DNA of 6,577 nucleotides from Anaerolineae bacterium. Its GTDB lineage: Bacteria; Chloroflexota; Anaerolineae; Aggregatilineales; Aggregatilineaceae. Shown here piece after piece: positions 1-4,692 of the stretch. A model generated the notes under the pieces. That model did not search any database and was not told where the DNA came from. It worked only from the letters and a program-made list of their open reading frames with translations. The stretch spans positions 1-6,577 of the forward strand of contig JAGPFT010000169.1 in assembly GCA_018056405.1 (NCBI GenBank), read 5' to 3'. The translations under genes and the position numbers were made by a program. Each line of letters opens with the position of its first letter. Within the stretch, counting starts at the first letter, position 1.

Positions 1-144
1 GAGCAAGCCCTTGCGAATACCAATCTGGCCCTTCGACTCATACAGGACGAGGACATCTGGCTGGCGGATGCGATACTCAAACAGCACAACCAGCAAAACG
101 CCTGCCAGCAAGACGCCGACGATTACGCCTGGGATGATTTCCAT
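1..144 (-). CDS. N-terminal fragment of a single-pass membrane protein (possibly SPFH/band-7-like)
   Basis: Read on the minus strand from the ATG at 144-142, 48 codons run open to the window edge, so the gene is truncated on the left. The product starts MEIIPGVIVG, has one hydrophobic segment at about residues 4-22 (GVIVGVLLAGVLLVVLF), then a basic/polar stretch (EYRIRQPD) and a beta-rich start (VLVLYESKGQIGIRKG). This is a signal-anchor or N-terminal membrane helix followed by a soluble domain. A GGGAGG ribosome-binding site lies 9 nt upstream of the ATG (154-159), which supports this start; the overlapping ATG 9 nt earlier is in another frame and soon stops. The layout (short N-terminal helix, then a strand-rich domain) recalls SPFH/band-7 proteins, which are membrane-anchored scaffolds, but the visible part is too short to prove it. 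It has the same strand as the sugar operon but is separated from it by over 700 bp, so it is probably a separate transcription unit. Confidence 0.72.
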   Translation of the reverse strand, partial: MEIIPGVIVGVLLAGVLLVVLFEYRIRQPDVLVLYESKGQIGIRKGLL

Positions 145-153
145 GTGCTCATG

Positions 154-159
154 CCTCCC
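154..159 (-). promoter_or_regulatory. Ribosome-binding site of the left-edge membrane protein gene
   Basis: GGGAGG on the minus strand lies 9 nt before the ATG at 144. It decides the start of a gene that is only 48 codons long in this window. Confidence 0.6.
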
Positions 160-340
160 GCAGTGGCGCTCCTGGCTGCCACCTGCTGCGTTGAACTGCC
201 TGGCAGCTCGAGGTGAGCGCCAGAGATTGGGCGAGCGTAAAGCGGTATAGTCGTAAATAAGGTCGGTCAGGAATTGTTTGGATCCAGCGGCCAGGTAGCC
301 TGGATAGCTCGGCCCCCGCGTGTTCGATGAAGTGGGAGCG

Positions 341-346
341 ATTATA
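341..346 (-). promoter_or_regulatory. Possible -10 box (TATAAT) for the left-edge gene
   Basis: A perfect TATAAT reads on the minus strand here, about 200 nt upstream of the start codon of the left-edge membrane protein. No good -35 hexamer lies 16-18 nt further upstream (the 17-nt position reads TGCGGG). If used, transcription would begin near 334 and give a leader of about 190 nt. In G+C-rich DNA a perfect TATAAT is uncommon, but a single hexamer is weak evidence. Confidence 0.3.
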
Positions 347-483
347 CCCGACCGTTGAAGAATCCCGCAGCACCCGCTTTGACCGGGGGACGTGCCAAGA
401 ATGTCAGCGCATCACCTGGCGCAGGGGCATGGACCTCACCTCTAGTGCACGTTGGCGGAAGTCCACCAAGGGCTGTTCGATGG

Positions 484-584
484 TTGACCCCACCCTAAAT
501 CTCTCCCCGCCAGCAGGGAGGGACTTGGGCTTGCTCCCCCTTTCTCCGCTGGCGGGGAAAGGGGGCTGGGGGGATAGGGGTCAA
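484..584. repeat. ~100-bp nested palindromic intergenic repeat, copy A
   Basis: The outer arms are TTGACCCC (484-491) and GGGGTCAA (577-584), a perfect 8-bp inverted repeat. An inner perfect 11-bp pair is TCCCCGCCAGC (504-514) with GCTGGCGGGGA (548-558). C-rich and G-rich runs fill the gaps and can pair partially, so the whole element could fold into one long interrupted hairpin on either strand. It shares the layout and a block (GGCTTGC followed by a C-run, CTCC, a loop, then a G-run) with the repeat at 3257-3354, in the same orientation. This suggests a dispersed, REP-like family rather than a gene-specific site. It lies about 285 bp beyond the GH2 stop and could slow transcription or protect the 3' end of the transcript; that role is inferred. 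Confidence 0.65.
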
Positions 585-733
585 TCAGGCCGAACCGCGC
601 ACCTATTTCCACCCTGATGTACTAGCCTCGCTGCGCCGAACGGGGGTAAGGTAAACAGGAGCATAGCCGAGCAGCGCCCCTCCCCGACAGGTTTTGCTCA
701 CGCCTTTTGACCGTCATCGCGCTGGACGTTTAG

Positions 734-763
734 CATAGCGCCCTTTAGTTTCTCGGCGCTATG
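734..763. other. 9-bp perfect inverted repeat (hairpin) downstream of GH2
   Basis: CATAGCGCC (734-742) and GGCGCTATG (755-763) form a perfect 9-bp stem with a 12-nt loop. It lies about 105 bp beyond the GH2 stop codon. On the GH2-coding strand it is not followed by a T-run, so it is not a classic intrinsic terminator. It could be a transcript 3'-end structure or a protein-binding dyad. Confidence 0.45.
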
Positions 764-796
764 GGCAAATCATCCAGAAAGACTATTCTGATACGA

Positions 797-812
797 GCAC
801 GGCTCACCGTGC
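797..812. other. 6-bp GC-rich hairpin with tetraloop downstream of GH2
   Basis: GCACGG (797-802) and CCGTGC (807-812) pair around a 4-nt loop, about 57 bp beyond the GH2 stop codon. There is no T-tract on the minus strand after it, so a terminator role is only possible, not shown. Confidence 0.35.
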
Positions 813-848
813 GCGCCCACCCATCGCTCAGCCGCACGCTTCATGGCT

Positions 849-864
849 CCGCCCAGATAGGCGG
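849..864 (-). other. Small hairpin immediately after the GH2 stop codon
   Basis: On the minus strand CCGCC and GGCGG (plus-strand arms 849-853 and 860-864) pair around a 6-nt loop, beginning 4 nt after the TGA stop at 871-869. The stem is only 5 bp and no T-run follows. It may contribute to a 3'-end structure together with the hairpins further along. Confidence 0.25.
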
Positions 865-868
865 CTCA

Positions 869-3073
869 TCAGGCAAGGGTGATCGTCACTGTCTGCGGGG
901 CCAGGCGCGGCGTGACGGCCTGCACCGTGACCCGCCCTGGCTCGTGGCACGCGCGGACGTACACCGCGCCCTGGCCGCCCATCACGGCGAAGGGGTTCTC
1001 GCCAATGAGATCCGCCGGGCCGTCTAGCGTCAGGAAGACCGGTTGGTTGGTGTAGGGGAGCCGGTTGCCGTAGCGGTCCACGATCTTGAAGGCCACCCGC
1101 GTCATGTCCGCGCCATCCGCGCGCAACTCGGCGAAATCCGCTTGCAGAACTAGCCTGTCCGGCAGGCCGCGCGCGTCAAGGCAATGCTCGGCTACGGCGC
1201 GGTCGCCCACATAGCCGATGACGCGCAGATCGGGGAACTGCTGGCCCCAGGTCAGGTTGTTGACAGCAAGCGGCACCTGGTAGGGCGGGTGGGCCAGGTG
1301 CGGGAACGCCGCGCGATCCGGCGCGAACCGCCCGATGGGTGCCTGGCCTACGAAGACTTCGATGCTGTCGCAATTGCTGAAGACGATCAGCCGCTCGATC
1401 CGGCTCGCGTCATAATCGCCCACTGCCCAGAACGAGGCCGCGAACAACACCACGCGGCGAGCCGGGTCCATCTGGCTGGCGTAGGTGTAGGCGGCGAACT
1501 TGGGCAGGCGGAAGATGTCCATCACGCCGTGATAGCAGATGCGGTCGCCGGAGCCGAACTGATAGTGAGTGTTGTAGTCGAACGCGCACCAGCCGATAGC
1601 GCCCGCTACGTGCTCCATGCCAAGCTGCCGGTCGTGGATGCGCGCGTGGCGCAGCGCGTGCTCGACCTGGCGCTCGGTGTGATCCCACAGCTTGGTCGGG
1701 AACATATGCCCGTTGAATTCTGTCACCAGATGTGGCTTGTGTCGTGGCTCGACCACCGTATTGGAGAAATCGTTGTAGGTGAATACATCTTCCAGGAACT
1801 GGCTCTCCAGGAAGTTGCGCACGCCGCCGGTGGGCCGGGTGGGATCAAGGGCGCGGGCCAGGGCGTTGGTGCGGGCGAAGAAGGGATCGTCGTCAGGCGA
1901 TTCGTTGATACGCACGCCCCAGATGATGATCGCCGGATGGTTGCGGTCGCGCTCGATCATGGCCTGCACGTCGCGCAGGCTGAGGGCCTGCCAGTCCTCG
2001 TCGCCGATGTGCTGCCAGCCCGGAATCTCCTCGAAGACCAGCAGCCCGATCTCGTCACAGCGCTCCAGGAAGTAGGGCGATTGCGGATAGTGCGACGTGC
2101 GCACGATGTTGCAGCCCAGCTCGTGCTTAATGATGTCCGCGTCCTGGCGCTGCAGGCGTGGCGGCGCTGCCGCGCCGATGTAAGGGTACGTCTGATGGCG
2201 GTTGAGGCCCACCAGCTTGAGGCGCTCGCCGTTGAGATAAAAGCCCCCATCGGCGCGGAACTCCGCCTGACGCAGCCCAAAGCGCACCGTCAGGGCGTCC
2301 AGCGGGGCATCTCCCCCGCCAGCCTCGAACAGGCGCGCCACGCACTGGTAAAGGTGGGGGGCGTCGAGCGTCCAGAGTTGGTAACGGGCCTGCGGCAGGG
2401 TCAGCGTCACTTTCACCGTCTCCTGCGCGGGGACGGCCACCGCCTGCCGCACCTCGGCCAGCGAGTCACCCGCAGCCGCGTCCGTCACGGTGCAGGACAG
2501 CTCGCGTCGGACGGGACGCGCGCCCTGGTTGCGCAGCCACACGTCCATCTCGATGCGCGGCGCAGCGCTGAGCACCTCGGAGGGCCGGACGAAGACCTGC
2601 GCGATGTGGCACGGCTCAACCAGGCGCAGCCACACGTCGCGGTAGATGCCGCCGAAGGTCAGGTAGTCCACCACGTTGCCATAGGGCGGGATGTCGGGGC
2701 GCTCGCTGGAATCCAGGTGCACGACCAGCAGGTTATCGGCATGGGGGCGCACATGCTCGGTGATGTCGAAGGAGAAGGGTACGTAGCCGCCGGCGTGCTC
2801 TGGGAAAGCGCGTCCGTTGATAGTGACCGTAGCCGCGATCATCGCCCCGTCAAAATCGAGATAGGCCCGCCGTCCATTCAATGGCTCCGGCAGCGTGAAA
2901 TGCTTGCGGTAGGTGGAGGTGAACTCGTACTCCGCGTTGTCGAAGTTATGGTGAGGCAAGACCTTGTTGGTGTGCGGCAGCGTCACACGCCCGAAGGCGC
3001 TGTCGGGCACATCGCCGCCCACGCGGTCGGGATAGTAGAGCCAGCCATCGTTGAATGGAATCAGTGCGCGCAC
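869..3073 (-). CDS. Glycoside hydrolase family 2, beta-galactosidase-like, cytoplasmic
   Basis: A 734-residue retaining glycosidase that should remove a terminal beta-linked sugar (galactoside, glucuronide or similar) from imported glycosides. Numbering is from the GTG start. The order is: sugar-binding jelly-roll (about 10-155), Ig-like domain (about 156-270), TIM barrel (about 270-535), then C-terminal beta domains ending in one with ADGAD and DRYGN motifs typical of GH2 C-terminal domains. Family signatures are LVGLNRHQTYPYIG (288-301), NIVRTSHYP (322-330), the acid/base in WGVRINES (E391) and the likely nucleophile in LVTEFNGH (E452). There is no signal peptide, so it acts inside the cell. 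The start is GTG at 3073-3071, chosen for a GAGGAG site 6 nt upstream; a TTG at 3100 would add 9 residues but has no good ribosome-binding site. It lies downstream of the permeases on the same strand. The exact sugar specificity cannot be read from sequence. Confidence 0.93.
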   Translation of the reverse strand: MRALIPFNDGWLYYPDRVGGDVPDSAFGRVTLPHTNKVLPHHNFDNAEYEFTSTYRKHFTLPEPLNGRRAYLDFDGAMIAATVTINGRAFPEHAGGYVPFSFDITEHVRPHADNLLVVHLDSSERPDIPPYGNVVDYLTFGGIYRDVWLRLVEPCHIAQVFVRPSEVLSAAPRIEMDVWLRNQGARPVRRELSCTVTDAAAGDSLAEVRQAVAVPAQETVKVTLTLPQARYQLWTLDAPHLYQCVARLFEAGGGDAPLDALTVRFGLRQAEFRADGGFYLNGERLKLVGLNRHQTYPYIGAAAPPRLQRQDADIIKHELGCNIVRTSHYPQSPYFLERCDEIGLLVFEEIPGWQHIGDEDWQALSLRDVQAMIERDRNHPAIIIWGVRINESPDDDPFFARTNALARALDPTRPTGGVRNFLESQFLEDVFTYNDFSNTVVEPRHKPHLVTEFNGHMFPTKLWDHTERQVEHALRHARIHDRQLGMEHVAGAIGWCAFDYNTHYQFGSGDRICYHGVMDIFRLPKFAAYTYASQMDPARRVVLFAASFWAVGDYDASRIERLIVFSNCDSIEVFVGQAPIGRFAPDRAAFPHLAHPPYQVPLAVNNLTWGQQFPDLRVIGYVGDRAVAEHCLDARGLPDRLVLQADFAELRADGADMTRVAFKIVDRYGNRLPYTNQPVFLTLDGPADLIGENPFAVMGGQGAVYVRACHEPGRVTVQAVTPRLAPQTVTITLA

Positions 3074-3079
3074 CAATCG

Positions 3080-3085
3080 CTCCTC
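3080..3085 (-). promoter_or_regulatory. Ribosome-binding site deciding the GH2 start (GAGGAG)
   Basis: GAGGAG on the minus strand lies 6 nt upstream of a GTG (3073-3071). After it the protein reads (V)RALIPFNDGW, a normal GH2 N-terminus. The frame is open upstream to a TTG at 3100, and no ATG or GTG lies between the upstream in-frame stop and that TTG. The GTG is therefore favoured. Confidence 0.55.
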
Positions 3086-3135
3086 TGGAGTCGGTATCAA
3101 GGCCCCACGCGCCTGCGCAGTGGAGACATACCCGA

Positions 3136-3161
3136 CGGGGCTGCCCGCTCGCGCAGCCCCG
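3136..3161. other. Strong 9-bp hairpin in the leader of GH2
   Basis: CGGGGCTGC (3136-3144) and GCAGCCCCG (3153-3161) form a perfect, very GC-rich 9-bp stem around an 8-nt loop. It lies about 60 nt upstream of the GH2 start, between the permease and hydrolase genes. No T-run follows on the coding strand. It could stabilise one side of a processed permease-hydrolase transcript, or attenuate expression of GH2 relative to the permeases. Confidence 0.5.
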
Positions 3162-3229
3162 CCCCGATAACCCTATCGTGATCGCGCCTTCTGCGCCACA
3201 TCTGCGTTCCCAGGGGTGTGGGCAAAGGT

Positions 3230-3255
3230 TGTCAGTGATACGGGTGACGCTGACA
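3230..3255. promoter_or_regulatory. Imperfect dyad, possible operator upstream of GH2
   Basis: TGTCAG (3230-3235) and CTGACA (3250-3255) are perfect 6-bp arms. The 12-base halves spanning 3231-3254 agree at 8 of 12 positions as inverted repeats. The size resembles binding sites of dimeric sugar-responsive repressors, and it lies in the gap upstream of the hydrolase. No regulator gene is in the window and no clear promoter accompanies it, so this is tentative. Confidence 0.2.
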
Positions 3256-3256
3256 G

Positions 3257-3354
3257 TAGCCTCACCCCCAGCCTCGCTGTGCTCGGCTTGCCCCCTCTCC
3301 CCGACGTGGAGAGGGGGCGGCGAGGCGCGCCAGCGCCGAGCAGGGGTGAGACTA
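3257..3354. repeat. ~100-bp nested palindromic intergenic repeat, copy B
   Basis: There are three nested perfect inverted pairs. The outer is CTCACCCC (3261-3268) with GGGGTGAG (3343-3350), extended by TAG/CTA after one mismatch. The middle is TGCTCGGC (3280-3287) with GCCGAGCA (3335-3342). The inner is CCCCCTCTCC (3291-3300) with GGAGAGGGGG (3308-3317) around a 7-nt loop. It lies between the MalG-like permease and GH2 genes. It shares the GGCTTGC, C-run, CTCC, loop, G-run core with the copy at 484-584, in the same orientation. In a transcript it would form a long stable hairpin, which by analogy with the REP sequences of the E. coli mal operon could protect upstream mRNA from 3' exonucleases. 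That role is inferred. Confidence 0.7.
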
Positions 3355-3441
3355 AGGAACGCGACCCTGTTGCCTGACAGGTCTTGCACGCACTCGTCCC
3401 CAGGCACTCCACCCCCGGCGAGCCTCGTATCGCCCAAGGCC

Positions 3442-4671
3442 CTACCCCTTCACCCCGGAAGAGGCGACCCCCTCGATGAAGTATTTCTGGGCCAGGATGA
3501 ACACAATCATCGGCGGCAGGATGGCGATGGCCGCGCCGGTCATCACCAGGTTGGGCTTGTCCGCCGCGATATTGCTCAGCCGGATCAGCGACAGGGTGAG
3601 CACGTGATTCGACTCATTGCCCTCGCCGATGATCAGCAGCGGCCACAGGAAGCTGTTCCAGGCGTAGAGGAAGGTGAAGATCACCTGGGTGGCAATGGCC
3701 GGCATACTCAGCGGCACGAAGATCTCCCACAGGATGCGCAGCCGGCTGCACCCATCCAGCAGAGCGGCTTCCTCGATCTCGACCGGGATGGTGATGAAGA
3801 ACTGGCGCATGAGGAATGTGCCGTAGGCGGTGAAAATCCAGGGCACGATCAGCGAGACCAGCCTGTTCTCCCAGCCGATGGCCACCATCAGCTTGTACAT
3901 GGGCACAACCAACACCATGAAGGGAATCATGATCGATCCCAGGTAGAGCAGGAACAGCGTGTCGCGCCCCTTGAAGGGGATGCGCGCGAAGGCGTAGCCC
4001 CCAAAGACCGAGGTGACCACCTGTCCCAGCGTCACTCCCACCGTGACCAGGACGGTGTTGATGAACGCCCGATCCAGGTTCAGGCCGAACACTGTGTTGT
4101 AGTTGTCGAGTTGGAACTTGACCTTCTCGACGGCTTTGGCCGTGCGCGCAGTGGCATAGACGACGGTTTGCGGGTCGTCCGGGTCCACAAAAGTATCGAG
4201 CTTGGCGCGATACGCCAGCAGTAGAGGCTCTTCCTGGCCGGGCACCTGGTAAACGTCGAAGCTGGCCGAGCTGTCTCCACTGCCGCTCACCATGACTTGC
4301 TCGCCGGTTGCTGTTGCCTCGTCGAGCTTTGTCTCGACCAGGATGGTGCTGGCGCGCGGGTTGTCCACGTTGAGTAGATCGGCGGTGGTGAAGTAACCGA
4401 ACGTCTCTTTGGCGTCGGTGAGCACCAGCTCGCGCACGCGCCCGTCAATCTCGAAACGGTAGAGCGGGGCTTCTTTCCCGGCGTAGCTCGCCGTGACCGA
4501 GCTGTAGGGCAGCAGGCGCGGCGGATAGCGGAAGACATCGCCCGACGCCTTGAACGACGTGAAGACCATGTAGGTGAAGGGAAAGAGCATCAGGAACGCA
4601 GCCATGCCCAGCACGAGATACACGACCGCGCGAGTGGCCCACAGCTTGAAGATGCGCTTGCGCTCGCTCAT
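3442..4671 (-). CDS. Carbohydrate ABC transporter permease, MalG-like, with large extracytoplasmic insertion
   Basis: An inner-membrane channel subunit of a carbohydrate importer (binding-protein-dependent, CUT1-like), expected to pair with the permease encoded just upstream. The 409 residues exceed the family's usual 270-300. The first helix is at about 14-38, with FTSFKASGDVFRYPP just after it. Core helices follow at about 203-226, 236-260, 269-290, 322-346 and 376-396. The ATPase-contacting EAA loop is EEAALLDGCSRLRILWEIFVPL (300-321, with E300, A302, G307). The extra length is a block of roughly 135 residues (about 52-187), acidic and strand-like, between helix 1 and the usual LDNYNTVFG...AFINTVLV segment, and so placed outside the cytoplasm. 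The ATG at 4671-4669 is preceded by GAGAGGTGG, a good ribosome-binding site. The gene starts 21 bp after the preceding permease gene's stop, so they are co-transcribed. The ending VASSGVKG is typical of the family. Confidence 0.93.
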   Translation of the reverse strand: MSERKRIFKLWATRAVVYLVLGMAAFLMLFPFTYMVFTSFKASGDVFRYPPRLLPYSSVTASYAGKEAPLYRFEIDGRVRELVLTDAKETFGYFTTADLLNVDNPRASTILVETKLDEATATGEQVMVSGSGDSSASFDVYQVPGQEEPLLLAYRAKLDTFVDPDDPQTVVYATARTAKAVEKVKFQLDNYNTVFGLNLDRAFINTVLVTVGVTLGQVVTSVFGGYAFARIPFKGRDTLFLLYLGSIMIPFMVLVVPMYKLMVAIGWENRLVSLIVPWIFTAYGTFLMRQFFITIPVEIEEAALLDGCSRLRILWEIFVPLSMPAIATQVIFTFLYAWNSFLWPLLIIGEGNESNHVLTLSLIRLSNIAADKPNLVMTGAAIAILPPMIVFILAQKYFIEGVASSGVKG

Positions 4672-4692
4672 TATGCCACCTCTCAGTCGTGA

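Larger units (their letters stand above)
145..868. other. Long intergenic region without a convincing gene
   Basis: About 720 bp separate the stop of the GH2 gene from the start of the left-edge membrane protein gene. Short open frames on both strands have arginine- and serine-rich compositions, no good ribosome-binding site and no recognisable motif, so none is called. I saw no tRNA-like clover-leaf arms. The region holds a possible minus-strand promoter (TATAAT at 341-346), a large nested palindrome (484-584), a 9-bp hairpin (734-763), a 6-bp hairpin (797-812) and a 5-bp hairpin just after the GH2 stop codon (849-864). Confidence 0.6.

Noticed and set aside
149..373. Minus-strand 74-codon open frame upstream of the left-edge gene
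   Set aside because: It covers the putative promoter and ends just before the next gene's start, but has no ribosome-binding site and no recognisable composition. It is treated as non-coding leader.
484..584. CRISPR array or tandem repeat
   Set aside because: The element is one nested palindrome without regularly spaced direct repeats. The second copy is nearly 2.8 kb away.
734..812. Intrinsic terminator for the GH2 operon
   Set aside because: Two hairpins exist, but neither is followed by a T-run on the coding strand, so I report them as hairpins only.
1184..3181. Very long plus-strand open frame (665 codons) opposite the GH2 gene
   Set aside because: Its translation is low in recognisable motifs and rich in A, R, V, H, Q and G, as expected from the antisense of a G+C-rich gene. 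The GH2 frame on the other strand has clear family signatures throughout.
2946..3437. Minus-strand open frame (163 codons) through the permease-GH2 gap
   Set aside because: It translates the palindromic repeat and overlaps the GH2 N-terminus in another frame. The sequence is G/R/C rich with no motif.
3055..4224. Plus-strand open frame (389 codons) across the intergenic repeat and the MalG-like gene
   Set aside because: It is antisense to a clear permease and crosses the palindromic repeat. The composition (H, Q, E, D, R rich) is that of a shadow frame of a hydrophobic protein.
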